NCBI GenBank assembly: GCA_965549355.1
Contig: CBEVGD010000025.1
Location: 1-18,991, forward strand
DNA: 18,991 nucleotides
DNA from: M55B120 sp965549355
GTDB taxonomy: Bacteria; Actinomycetota; Humimicrobiia; Humimicrobiales; Humimicrobiaceae
Reading direction: 5' to 3'
The notes beneath the pieces were generated by a model. It saw only the letters and a program-made list of their open reading frames with translations, had not been told where the DNA came from and did no database searches. Position 1 is the stretch's first letter. Each line of letters starts with the position of its first letter. Below, in pieces: positions 1 through 7,087 of this stretch. The position numbers and the translations under genes are program-made.

Positions 1-45
1 TGTAAGATCAATGTCAAATAGAAAGATAAAGAGGTATTTTTAACA

Positions 46-54
46 GAAGGAGAT
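46..54 (+). promoter_or_regulatory. Ribosome binding site of alr
   Basis: GAAGGAGAT is a strong Shine-Dalgarno match and the only one upstream of the alanine racemase frame. It supports initiation at a non-ATG codon (CTG at 63, or ATT at 57) rather than at the internal ATG at 174, which lies inside the conserved barrel. Confidence 0.6.
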
Positions 55-62
55 AAATTCAG

Positions 63-1232
63 CTGGATCCAAGAAAAAATAACAGTTTTGCCCGGGCAGA
101 GATAGACCTTTCAAATCTTGCCCATAATATAAGGATCATAAAATCATACAGGTCCCGGCCGGAAACAAAAATAATGGCAGTGGTAAAAGCGGATGCATAC
201 GGCCACGGCGCTGCTGAAATATCCAGAGAGGCAATAAAAAGCGGAGTAGACGCTCTTGGAGTGGCATTTGCCGGAGAAGGGATCCTTCTAAGGGAAGAAG
301 GAGTAGATGTCCCGGTATATATCCTTGGAGAGTGTCCGCCGGCTGATGCAGAAGATGCAATAAAAAATAACCTGATTCTTACAGTAAATTCCCTGGATTC
401 CGCGAAAGTTTATTCTGCTATTGCCCGAAAGCTAAACCTTAGAGCCTGCATAAATATAAATATAGATACAGGTATGAACAGACTCGGGATAAACTGGAGG
501 AATACTGCAGATATAGCAGCTATAGGAAAATCCGGCAATCTGGATATTGATGGCATTTTTACTCATTTTGCCTGCGCAGGCGAAGAGGATCCTTCTTATA
601 GCACGATGCAGATGGAGAGATTTTCGGACGTAAGAAAAACTCTGGATGCTGCCGGTATTTCTTTTAATAATGTTCATTCTGCAAACAGCGCCGCATTTTT
701 CCGTTTTGGAGAGACACATCTTGATATGGTAAGAACAGGAATATCCATATACGGACTCAATCCATATAGCAAAGGATGGGAAACCTGGCTTCCCGAAAAA
801 ATTAGAAAAATAGTATCAAACCTAAAACCGGTCCTTTCGCTTAAGAGCCATGTATCATTTATAAAAAAACTTGCTTCCGGGGAACCTGTTTCATATTACG
901 GCACATTCAGGACCTCAAGAGATTCTATTATTGCGACTATCCCGGTCGGCTATGCTGACGGGTACAGCCGCATGCTCTCGAATAGATCAAAAGTGCTCAT
1001 AAATGGAACGGAGGCTCCTGTCATAGGAAATATAACCATGGATCAATTCATGGTCGACATAACTGATGTTTCAAAAAAAGCAAATATCAGGCCCGGAGAT
1101 GAAGTAGTATTGATAGGGGCTTCGGGTAAAAAGAGAATATCGGCAGATGATATAGCAGAGATAATGGGGACCATAAATTATGAGGCAGTGTGCATGATCA
1201 GTAAAAGAATACCCCGTATATATAAAAGATAA
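63..1232 (+). CDS. alr: Alanine racemase
   Basis: PLP-dependent cytosolic enzyme interconverting L- and D-alanine for peptidoglycan. The N-terminal PLP barrel carries AVVKADAYGHGA, with the PLP-binding lysine at about residue 42 counted from position 63. The C-terminal domain has VSYYGTF (the first Tyr, about residue 278, aligns with the catalytic Tyr of VSYG in known racemases), PVGYADGYSR and GNITMDQFMVDIT. Family similarity extends upstream of the first ATG (174): RAEIDLSNLAHNIRIIKS is encoded from about 93, so 174 is too late a start. An in-frame TAA at 54-56 limits the gene upstream. Between them the only candidates are CTG at 63 (10 nt after the AAGGAG at 47-52) and ATT at 57 (4 nt after it). 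I chose CTG, giving 389 residues, normal for the family. The family call is secure; the start is not. The Isf-like gene follows 23 bp downstream, probably co-transcribed. Confidence 0.93.
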   Translation: MDPRKNNSFARAEIDLSNLAHNIRIIKSYRSRPETKIMAVVKADAYGHGAAEISREAIKSGVDALGVAFAGEGILLREEGVDVPVYILGECPPADAEDAIKNNLILTVNSLDSAKVYSAIARKLNLRACININIDTGMNRLGINWRNTADIAAIGKSGNLDIDGIFTHFACAGEEDPSYSTMQMERFSDVRKTLDAAGISFNNVHSANSAAFFRFGETHLDMVRTGISIYGLNPYSKGWETWLPEKIRKIVSNLKPVLSLKSHVSFIKKLASGEPVSYYGTFRTSRDSIIATIPVGYADGYSRMLSNRSKVLINGTEAPVIGNITMDQFMVDITDVSKKANIRPGDEVVLIGASGKKRISADDIAEIMGTINYEAVCMISKRIPRIYKR

Positions 1233-1255
1233 TAGATCAAAAAGATGGAGGGAAA

Positions 1256-1831
1256 ATGAAGGTAGTAGGCTTTAACGGCAGTCCGAGGAAAGAAGGCAAT
1301 ACTTCAATAGCAATCAAAACAGTATTTGGCGCGCTTGAAAAGGAAGGGATAGATACTGAACTGGTGCATATTGCAGAGAAACCGATATACGGCTGCAGAG
1401 CTTGCGGCACCTGTAAAAAGACAGGAGAGGGTCTTTGCATAATAGATTCGGATGTCCTTAATGGCTGTCTTAAGAAGATGTATGAAAGTGATGGGATCAT
1501 AATCGGTTCGCCTGTTTATTTCGGTTCTGTGACACCCCAGGTCAAATCACTTATAGACAGGAGCGGACTTTGTGCCAGGTCAGGCGGTTTTCTTCTAAAG
1601 AGGAAGGTCTGCGCAGGAGTCATTGCCGTAAGAAGGCAGGGCGCTGTCGAGACGCTGCACCAGATAAATAATCTCTTTCTGCTCAATCAGGCTATTATTC
1701 CGGGATCAATATACTGGAATATGGGTATCGGAAGAGAAGAAGGGGAGATAGTCAATGATAAGGAAGGGATGGACACCTTCAGGATCCTTGGAGAAAATAT
1801 GGCCTGGTTATTAAAAAAGGTAAAAGATTAA
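1256..1831 (+). CDS. Isf-type iron-sulfur flavoprotein / NADPH-dependent FMN reductase family
   Basis: Flavodoxin-fold protein of 191 residues. The N-terminus GFNGSPRKEGNTS (residues 5-17) is the FMN phosphate-binding loop of the NADPH-dependent FMN reductase family. GSPVYFGSVTPQ, about 30 residues after the cysteine cluster, is the second flavin-contacting loop. Residues 47-61 hold C47, C50, C53 and C61, a CX2CX2CX7C arrangement that matches the compact cysteine motif of Isf (iron-sulfur flavoprotein) from methanogens and anaerobes, which binds a 4Fe-4S cluster. Isf proteins accept electrons from ferredoxin and reduce O2 or H2O2; that this copy does so is inference. The start follows a clear GGAGGG at 6 nt spacing. 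The length is normal for Isf. It sits 23 bp after alr, with no evident functional link. Confidence 0.85.
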   Translation: MKVVGFNGSPRKEGNTSIAIKTVFGALEKEGIDTELVHIAEKPIYGCRACGTCKKTGEGLCIIDSDVLNGCLKKMYESDGIIIGSPVYFGSVTPQVKSLIDRSGLCARSGGFLLKRKVCAGVIAVRRQGAVETLHQINNLFLLNQAIIPGSIYWNMGIGREEGEIVNDKEGMDTFRILGENMAWLLKKVKD

Positions 1832-1910
1832 TTGTTTATAAAAAATATTTTTAGATAGATTTATATAATTATTTGATATAACTAAGAATAATATGATAGA
1901 AGGGAAGCCA

Positions 1911-2489
1911 ATGGCAGTAAAAAATTGCAGGCAAAAAAAATCATTATATATTATAGTAGTATGCATTGCGCTAATAGCTACAAGCATGCTGAGCACAAGC
2001 TGTGTATGCCCATTATTTTCATTACTGGAAAGAATGACCGGGCTGGAGATCCGTACCGGTAAAAATATTGACACAGGTGCAATCGAAAACGAACTTATTT
2101 ATCCAGGCTCACTTGCTATTGTGCAAATAAATGGTGATATGGACAGGGTCCTGGAATTAATAGGGGAATATGGGGTCGCATTATCAGATGATGAAACCAA
2201 GGTACTGGAGCATCTTCCGGAAAGAATAAAGGAGCAAGAAGTAGGTACCACAGTATATTCCACACCGGATAAGAAAATGGATGTGACCGATTATTATATT
2301 TCGTTAAAAAACAGAGGGTGGAAAATCAGTGATTTTGGCGATGCAGGAGGAAGCCTCAGGGGAAACAATATGATCATTGCTGAAAAAGAAGAAAGAAAGC
2401 AAGCCCTGATGGTCGCCGGCACCGAAAGCAATTCTTTTATAATTTTTGTGGATTTTGACTGGGATGCTCTTGAGGAGATGAATGAATAA
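1911..2489 (+). CDS. Secreted or membrane-anchored protein of unknown function
   Basis: A protein of 192 residues that I do not recognise. It begins with a basic stretch and a hydrophobic segment (about residues 12-31), ending in STSC. This resembles a lipoprotein signal, but Ser at -3 makes a poor lipobox, so a simple membrane anchor is equally possible. The rest is soluble and has a two-part layout: an IYPGSLAIVQI strand followed by GTTVYSTPDKKMDVTDYYISLKNRGWKI. YSTPD...V..YY...L...GWKI resembles the short secreted alpha/beta modules in which a surface value is compared with a step such as VADFYKEEL..GW. I chose ATG 1911 because AGAAGGG precedes it at good spacing. The upstream in-frame ATG at 1893 precedes that ribosome site and has none of its own. 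The gene lies between the Isf-like gene (79 bp) and the PLDc_N gene (109 bp). Confidence 0.6.
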   Translation: MAVKNCRQKKSLYIIVVCIALIATSMLSTSCVCPLFSLLERMTGLEIRTGKNIDTGAIENELIYPGSLAIVQINGDMDRVLELIGEYGVALSDDETKVLEHLPERIKEQEVGTTVYSTPDKKMDVTDYYISLKNRGWKISDFGDAGGSLRGNNMIIAEKEERKQALMVAGTESNSFIIFVDFDWDALEEMNE

Positions 2490-2598
2490 GGCTTATTTTT
2501 TAACAAAGAGAAACCTAAAAACTATTAATCAGGTCTGTTAATCATAAGAATAAGAAATATTAAATGTTTTTAATAGTAAATAAAAAAAAGGAGAAGAG

Positions 2599-2919
2599 AT
2601 GAAGAAATTACTACTGCTGATCCTGCTTGTAGCGCTGGTAGCTGTCATAGTTTTTGGCTGTACGACAGAAGAGGCCTTTGGGGCGGGCGTAGGTATATTT
2701 ATGATCATATGCTACGGTATCATGGGTATTATCGGTCTATTGTTGTTTATCCTGTGGATTATTACTATTGTGGATTGTGCAAAGAGAAACAATGATGAAT
2801 TTCCCGACGGAGGGGACAATATGAAGATTGTCTGGCTGCTATTGATAATACTCCTCGGGTATATTCCTTCAATAGTATATTATTTCATGGTTATGAGAAA
2901 AATGCCGGGGAAAAAATAG
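2599..2919 (+). CDS. Small PLDc_N-domain membrane protein
   Basis: Protein of 106 residues that is almost entirely hydrophobic. It has a signal-like N-terminus (residues 1-20, VIVFGC with Cys21 as a possible lipidation site) and two further membrane spans at about 27-60 and 74-97. The core reads LWIITIVDCAKRN, a polar loop, NMKIVWLLLIILLGYIPS, then VYYFMVMRK. This is the layout of the PLDc_N domain (phospholipase D-nuclease N-terminal): W..xxDC, an acidic/Asp-rich loop, then K..W......LG......YY...RK. In other bacteria this domain occurs alone in small membrane proteins of unknown role, often with immunity or envelope genes. The start has AAGGAG at 5-6 nt spacing. It is the last gene before the terminator at 2964-3000. 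Confidence 0.75.
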   Translation: MKKLLLLILLVALVAVIVFGCTTEEAFGAGVGIFMIICYGIMGIIGLLLFILWIITIVDCAKRNNDEFPDGGDNMKIVWLLLIILLGYIPSIVYYFMVMRKMPGKK

Positions 2920-2963
2920 CAGAAGAAACCTGCTTAAAGCATTTTATTAAAGATATTCGAAAA

Positions 2964-3000
2964 AATAAGCCTCCAGGACTGTGGTTTCAGGAGGCTTATT
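2964..3000 (-). terminator. Rho-independent terminator for the minus-strand microprotein (possibly bidirectional)
   Basis: A perfect 11-bp inverted repeat, AATAAGCCTCC (2964-2974) and GGAGGCTTATT (2990-3000), encloses a 15-nt loop. On the minus strand it is followed by a run of T (plus-strand A run 2961-2965), so it best serves the gene at 3019-3219, which ends 18 bp away. Read on the plus strand it is followed by AAATATT, a weaker tail, but it also lies 45 bp after the PLDc_N gene and may stop both transcripts. Confidence 0.85.
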
Positions 3001-3018
3001 AAATATTCTAATACGGTA

Positions 3019-3219
3019 TTATTCCATTGATTTTTTCCGCGAGGAGATCTCATTTATTATGCTGGTAATAGATGGGGGAATAATATCTTTTTGTTTCACC
3101 ATATTCATAATATTTTTTGGCCCGACTTTTTTTACAATATAGCCGGCTATGACGCCAAGTACCGCTCCGCCTACCAGAAAGCCGACATAACCTTTATCAA
3201 AATCCTTTTCCTTATTCAT
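3019..3219 (-). CDS. Glycine-rich single-span membrane microprotein
   Basis: Protein of 66 residues with a short charged N-terminus (MNKEKDFDKG), one hydrophobic span with small-residue spacing (GFLVGGAVLGVIAGYIV, a glycine-zipper pattern), and a basic amphipathic tail. The architecture resembles YtxH-like or other envelope glycine-zipper proteins, but no specific family is recognised. I chose the ATG at 3217-3219 because GGGGG lies about 7 nt upstream; a TTG two codons earlier sits too close to that ribosome site. It has its own clear terminator downstream and is transcribed divergently from the YhhQ gene. Confidence 0.65.
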   Translation of the reverse strand: MNKEKDFDKGYVGFLVGGAVLGVIAGYIVKKVGPKNIMNMVKQKDIIPPSITSIINEISSRKKSME

Positions 3220-3319
3220 TCGCAACCCCCGTATATTTTAAATAATTATTTTATTTTAATTATTATAACCTAATTTACATATGTATTTCAAAGGATATAA
3301 TCAAATAATGCTGACCGGG

Positions 3320-3348
3320 TTGTATTATAGATTTTATTGGTCTATTAT
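3320..3348 (+). promoter_or_regulatory. Candidate sigma-70 promoter for the YhhQ-type transporter
   Basis: TTGTAT (3320-3325) and TATTAT (3343-3348) are separated by exactly 17 nt. The -10 box matches consensus at 5 of 6 positions; the -35 box is weaker (3 of 6). A start near 3355 would leave an untranslated leader of about 37 nt, too short for a known riboswitch. The rest of this 172-bp divergent region (3220-3391) is AT-rich, with nothing else I can support. Confidence 0.35.
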
Positions 3349-3391
3349 ATTTTTCCAGTCAAGGCAGTAAAAAGCACGATGGATAAGGAAA

Positions 3392-4084
3392 TTGGAAAAG
3401 ACATTAAATAATAATAGAAATTACAGATTCTTTGACCTTATTGTAGGATTGTTTGTAGCGGTCCTGCTTATTTCGAATATTGCCTCGACAAAGATCGTTG
3501 ATATATGGAGATTTACCTTTGATGGGGGTACGATATTGTTTCCTCTATCATATATATTTGGAGATATACTGACCGAAGTATATGGATACAGGCAGAGCAG
3601 AAGAGCAATATGGATCGGTTTCTTAAGTGCTCTCATGATGTCTTTGGTCCTCGGGCTGATAGGACTTATCAAACCGGCGGAAGGCTGGGAGCTTCAGGAA
3701 GCATATATGTCCATACTGGGACAGACTCCAAGGATAGTTGCTGCTTCGCTTATTGCATATTTTGTTGGAGAATTTTCGAATTCGTATATTCTGGCAAGGA
3801 TGAAGGTATCCACAGGGGGAAAGTGGCTGGCTGCAAGGACCATCACCTCCACTATTGCCGGACAGGGCATTGATACTATTATTTTTGTTTTCATTGCATT
3901 TTTTGGAGTATATTCAAATAGTCTTCTGATGGCCATCATAATATCTAATTATATATTCAAGGTCCTTATGGAGATCGCCTTTACTCCGCTTACCTATAAA
4001 ATAGTAAATGGTTTAAAGAGAGCGGAAGGAGTCGACCATTATGACAGAGATACTGATTTTAATCCATTCAAATTCTTCAAATAG
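3392..4084 (+). CDS. yhhQ: Queuosine-precursor transporter (YhhQ / VUT / DUF165 family)
   Basis: Integral membrane protein of 230 residues with about six membrane spans. Family landmarks are VAVLLISNIASTKIVDI (residues 22-38), GTILFPLSYIFGDILTEVYGYRQSRR (46-71, the YhhQ signature with the acidic DILTEVYG) and SSTIAGQGIDTIIF-type sequence around residues 150-165. Characterised members import queuosine precursors (preQ0, preQ1 or queuine) for tRNA modification. The gene starts at TTG; no in-frame ATG lies before the first conserved segment. An upstream ATG at 3379 is in another frame and hits a stop after ten codons. No other queuosine gene is visible, so this is a salvage function standing alone. 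The gene converges on the DUF1287-like gene 31 bp downstream. Confidence 0.92.
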   Translation: MEKTLNNNRNYRFFDLIVGLFVAVLLISNIASTKIVDIWRFTFDGGTILFPLSYIFGDILTEVYGYRQSRRAIWIGFLSALMMSLVLGLIGLIKPAEGWELQEAYMSILGQTPRIVAASLIAYFVGEFSNSYILARMKVSTGGKWLAARTITSTIAGQGIDTIIFVFIAFFGVYSNSLLMAIIISNYIFKVLMEIAFTPLTYKIVNGLKRAEGVDHYDRDTDFNPFKFFK

Positions 4085-4098
4085 CTCATAGCATAGCC

Positions 4099-4111
4099 CC
4101 GGGAAGCCCGG
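4099..4111. terminator. Weak GC hairpin between convergent genes
   Basis: CCGGG, a three-base loop AAG, then CCCGG lies in the 31-bp gap between the convergent transporter and DUF1287-like genes. The stem is only 5 bp and there is no T run on either side, so this is a possible but weak bidirectional stop. Confidence 0.3.
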
Positions 4112-4115
4112 ATCA

Positions 4116-4988
4116 TCAGTCTATCTCCAGAGGAGGATAGCGGTAATGCCCTACTATAGCATACTCCATAAGCACATCCACCTCACGCACACTTTCCAGT
4201 TCTGCAGATATCATTATAATAAGAGGGACGCCCTCTTCATTCTTTCTTGGAGAGACAAATCCGCCAAGGTCCTTATAGGGATTTTCCGGATCGAATTGGA
4301 AATATAGTATATCGCCGGGCTGCCATAATATAATATTATTCGGGTCATCAATATTATACTCAGTGGGAAGCTCGAGTGCATGTCTCTTAAAGAACTGCTC
4401 CTGGAAAAAGACATCTCTGAAGTCAATATGTTTTATTGCTTCTCTTCCTCCCTTAATATCCATTGGGTAATCTTCCTTATATTCTGACATATCCTTATAT
4501 ATCAATTCCATAAGGTCAAATCCAGCCTCATTTAAAACCATTGAAATGACATCTGTAGAGATCCAAATATTATTTGTTGGATAACCGCTATCAGGAAATA
4601 CTTCATAACCATATTCAATATTTTCCTCCAGGAGCTCCAGAAGTCTAAGCACTATCTGTTTCTGTATATCAGTCAGGACGGTATCTCCAGACCCGGAGGC
4701 ACTCTCGCCGGAAGACTGTGTTTCATCTTTCAGACCCGCAGTAGAGAAAGAACTGTTTCCGTCCGGGTTCGGATCATATCCGCCAAAAACAAAGCCAGGG
4801 GAGAGTTCCTCGATTGGATATTCTACGGGAGATTGGAAAAGCTTTTCCGGTAATTTTATTATTTTCTGTTCCTGGTAAAGATTTTTCAGTGCCAGGAACT
4901 GAAGCAGTGCTATTATTATCCCGGCATAGATGAAATATCTGTAATTAAGGATGCCGGTAAATTTTTTTCTTCCAGTACGATTTTTCAT
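4116..4988 (-). CDS. Membrane-anchored DUF1287-like protein, catalytic residues replaced
   Basis: Protein of 290 residues with one N-terminal membrane anchor (about residues 17-35), a Ser/Gly/Asp-rich linker (about 65-105) and an extracytoplasmic domain from about residue 110. The domain follows DUF1287: WISTDVISMVLNEAGFDL (142-159), IDFRDVFFQEQFFKRH (188-203), WQPGDILYF (222-230) and the terminal HYRY (281-284). DUF1287 belongs to the NlpC/P60-like cysteine hydrolase group, with a GVCTDV motif and a following HIGIV-type His. Here the Cys position is Ser (S144) and the His region reads DLGGFVS with Gly instead of His. Hydrolase activity is therefore doubtful; a binding or scaffold role is possible. 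No ribosome site precedes the ATG. Convergent with yhhQ, divergent from iorA. Confidence 0.75.
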   Translation of the reverse strand: MKNRTGRKKFTGILNYRYFIYAGIIIALLQFLALKNLYQEQKIIKLPEKLFQSPVEYPIEELSPGFVFGGYDPNPDGNSSFSTAGLKDETQSSGESASGSGDTVLTDIQKQIVLRLLELLEENIEYGYEVFPDSGYPTNNIWISTDVISMVLNEAGFDLMELIYKDMSEYKEDYPMDIKGGREAIKHIDFRDVFFQEQFFKRHALELPTEYNIDDPNNIILWQPGDILYFQFDPENPYKDLGGFVSPRKNEEGVPLIIMISAELESVREVDVLMEYAIVGHYRYPPLEID

Positions 4989-4998
4989 TTATGTATAT

Positions 4999-5004
4999 AT
5001 TATA
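4999..5004 (-). promoter_or_regulatory. Candidate -10 box of the DUF1287-like gene (possible leaderless start)
   Basis: On the minus strand TATAAT ends 10 nt before the ATG at 4986-4988, and no Shine-Dalgarno lies between. Transcription would begin within a few bases of the start codon, giving a leaderless or near-leaderless mRNA. I see no convincing -35 at the expected distance. Confidence 0.3.
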
Positions 5005-5054
5005 TTAAAAAGCCAATAAAATTAAGGACATTTTGGTCCCATAACGCTCTACTT

Positions 5055-5082
5055 TTGATGATTTATTTATATACTATATAGT
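5055..5082 (+). promoter_or_regulatory. Candidate promoter of the ior operon with overlapping palindrome
   Basis: TTGATG (5055-5060) and TATAGT (5077-5082) are separated by 16 nt and match the sigma-70 consensus at 4 and 5 positions. The -10 lies inside a perfect 10-bp palindrome, ACTATATAGT (5073-5082), which could be chance in AT-rich DNA or an operator. The remaining 202-bp divergent region (4989-5190) is AT-rich, with another TATAAT at 5162-5167 lacking a -35. Confidence 0.3.
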
Positions 5083-5190
5083 TTATACCTTTATGATGCG
5101 ATATTCTATTATCTTTAAATCGTGCTTGGTTCTCAAATAAATAATTTATAAAATATTTTTTTATAATAATAAGAAGATTCCGGGTATTAA

Positions 5191-7035
5191 TTGAAAAATA
5201 TAGAAGAAAAAAAGTTATTGACAGGCAATGAGGCAATCGCCAGAGGTGCCTATGAAGCAGGAGTGAGAGTCGCAACTGCTTATCCCGGTACGCCATCCAC
5301 AGAGATCCTGGAAAATATATCAAAATACCCCGAAATATACAGCCAGTGGTCCGTTAATGAGAAAGTCGCCCTTGAAGTAGCTTCCGGATCAAGCATAGCC
5401 GGAGCAAGAACGCTGGCAGCCATGAAGCATGTAGGACTGAATGTTGCCGCGGATCCGTTCATGACTATATCTTATACAGGGGTCACCGGAGGGCTCGTAC
5501 TGATATCTGCAGATGATCCCCAGCTTCACAGTTCCCAGAATGAGCAGGATAACCGTTTTTATGCCAGATTTGCAAGGGTCCCAATGCTTGAGCCGTCTGA
5601 CAGCCAGGAAGCAAAAGATTTTGTTGGCAGGGCTCTGGAAATAAGTGAAAGATTTGACACGCCTGTAATGCTGCGCACGACAACAAGGATATCCCACTCA
5701 AGATCGCTTGTGAGCATATCTGACAGAAAAGAAATACCTCTAAAGAAATATGAAAAGAATTGCCAGAAATATGTGATGATACCTGCATATGGCAGGATAA
5801 GACATAGATCAGTCCTTGAGAGATGGGGGAGACTAATAAGATTTTCAGACGAAAGCAGTCTCAATAAAATATATATTGGAAAAGCCGGCGGCGGGATAAA
5901 GGATATCGGCATCATAACCTCGGGAGTAGTGTTTGAGTATGCGAAAGAGGTTTTTCCGGATATGCCGATATTAAAGCTTGGGATGACGGCCCCTCTTCCG
6001 GAGAAGGCGATAAGGGATTTTGCGGAAGATAAAAAAACGGTCATAGTAATAGAGGAGCTTGAACCATATCTTGAAGAGCAATTGGCCGCGATGGGTCTTA
6101 AAGCCAGGGTGATCGGAAAGGAGTTTTTCCCGCTGTATGGCGAACTCAATCCGCTTATTCTGGGGAAGCTGCGTGACGGGATGATCGGTAAGGGACTCTT
6201 TAAAGGGTTGGATCAAAGTATGAATGCAGGCGGTACTCTAAAAAGCAGAGGATCTGAAGAAACCATAGAAAAGATACAGGAGGAATTACCTTTAAGGCCC
6301 CCTGTGCTCTGCGCAGGCTGTGCCCACAGGCCCGTATTTCATATATTAAAAAAACTAAAGCTTAAAGTAATGGGTGATATTGGATGTTATACATTATCGG
6401 TCCTTCCTCCCCTCAATTCGCTGGATAGCTGCCTTTGTATGGGAGCAGGTATCGGCCAGGCGCTTGGGATGGAAAAGGCGGAACCCGCTTTTAAGGGCAA
6501 AGTAGTATCTGTCATAGGAGATTCTACATTCTTTCATTCAGGAGTGGGTCCCCTTATAGATAATGTATATAATAAGGGAACGGGTATAATAATCATTCTG
6601 GATAATAGGATCACTGCAATGACTGGCCATCAGGTCCATCCCGGAATAGGCATGACTCTGATGGGAGAAAAAACAGTGGCTATAAATCCCGAAGATATTG
6701 CCAGAGCTGCAGGCGTGAAGGATGTCGAAGTAGTAGATCCCTATGATATGGAGAATTTTGAAAAGGTCATCAGGAAACATCTCGCCAGAGAAACACTCTC
6801 TGTAATAGTGGCAAGGCAGAGATGTGTTCTTCTGGATAGAAAAAAGAAAAAAAAGACTGAAGTATATATAGATCAGGAAAAATGTGAAAAATGCGGATTA
6901 TGCCTCAAATTCGGCTGTCCGGCGATCGAATATAAAGATGGGAGCTATACAATAAACCAGCTGCAATGCAGCGGCTGCGGCGTATGTGTGGAAATATGCC
7001 GTAAAAATGCCATCATCTGCCGGGAATTATCATGA
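5191..7035 (+). CDS. iorA: Indolepyruvate:ferredoxin oxidoreductase, alpha subunit
   Basis: Large subunit (614 residues) of the TPP-dependent enzyme that interconverts arylpyruvate + CoA + oxidised ferredoxin and arylacetyl-CoA + CO2. The N-terminal pyrimidine-binding domain has LLTGNEAIARGAYEAGV (9-25), AYPGTPSTEI (30-39) and the catalytic-type Glu in NEKVALE (E57). The TPP domain has GDSTFFHSG (443-451) and DNR (471-473), the GD...N metal/diphosphate motif. The C-terminal ferredoxin domain carries CX2CX2CX4C (C565, C568, C571, C576) and CX2CX2CX3C (C593, C596, C599, C603) for two 4Fe-4S clusters; the usual Pro after the last Cys is Arg. The TTG at 5191 is chosen because the conserved start lies only 8 codons in and no ATG is near; its ribosome site is weak. 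First gene of the plus-strand operon, 52 bp before iorB. Confidence 0.95.
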   Translation: MKNIEEKKLLTGNEAIARGAYEAGVRVATAYPGTPSTEILENISKYPEIYSQWSVNEKVALEVASGSSIAGARTLAAMKHVGLNVAADPFMTISYTGVTGGLVLISADDPQLHSSQNEQDNRFYARFARVPMLEPSDSQEAKDFVGRALEISERFDTPVMLRTTTRISHSRSLVSISDRKEIPLKKYEKNCQKYVMIPAYGRIRHRSVLERWGRLIRFSDESSLNKIYIGKAGGGIKDIGIITSGVVFEYAKEVFPDMPILKLGMTAPLPEKAIRDFAEDKKTVIVIEELEPYLEEQLAAMGLKARVIGKEFFPLYGELNPLILGKLRDGMIGKGLFKGLDQSMNAGGTLKSRGSEETIEKIQEELPLRPPVLCAGCAHRPVFHILKKLKLKVMGDIGCYTLSVLPPLNSLDSCLCMGAGIGQALGMEKAEPAFKGKVVSVIGDSTFFHSGVGPLIDNVYNKGTGIIIILDNRITAMTGHQVHPGIGMTLMGEKTVAINPEDIARAAGVKDVEVVDPYDMENFEKVIRKHLARETLSVIVARQRCVLLDRKKKKKTEVYIDQEKCEKCGLCLKFGCPAIEYKDGSYTINQLQCSGCGVCVEICRKNAIICRELS

Positions 7036-7087
7036 AATACTTTAAAGAGTATAATAAAATATTTATTAATATATAAAACATATTTTT

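Noticed and set aside
1..21. Possible tail of an upstream gene (TGT AAG ATC AAT GTC AAA TAG)
   Set aside because: Only six codons are visible, which is too short to support a gene.
3226..3391. preQ1 riboswitch before the queuosine-precursor transporter
   Set aside because: I see no preQ1-I core (short stem, C-rich loop, A-rich tail pairing) in this leader, and the best promoter candidate leaves only about 37 nt of leader.
3379..3411. ATG at 3379 as start of the YhhQ gene
   Set aside because: It is in a different frame and reaches a stop after ten codons; the transporter frame is entered at TTG 3392.
4989..5190. T-box leader or tryptophan attenuator for the ior operon
   Set aside because: There is no T-box-like GGTGG motif, no terminator/antiterminator pair and no Trp- or Phe-rich leader peptide in this AT-rich region.
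5559..6149. Long open frame of 196 codons on the minus strand inside iorA
   Set aside because: It lies opposite strongly conserved IorA sequence, has no recognisable protein pattern or ribosome site, and is explained by codon bias in the real gene. The same holds for the other antisense frames over alr, the symporter, the paaK genes and the sugar operon.
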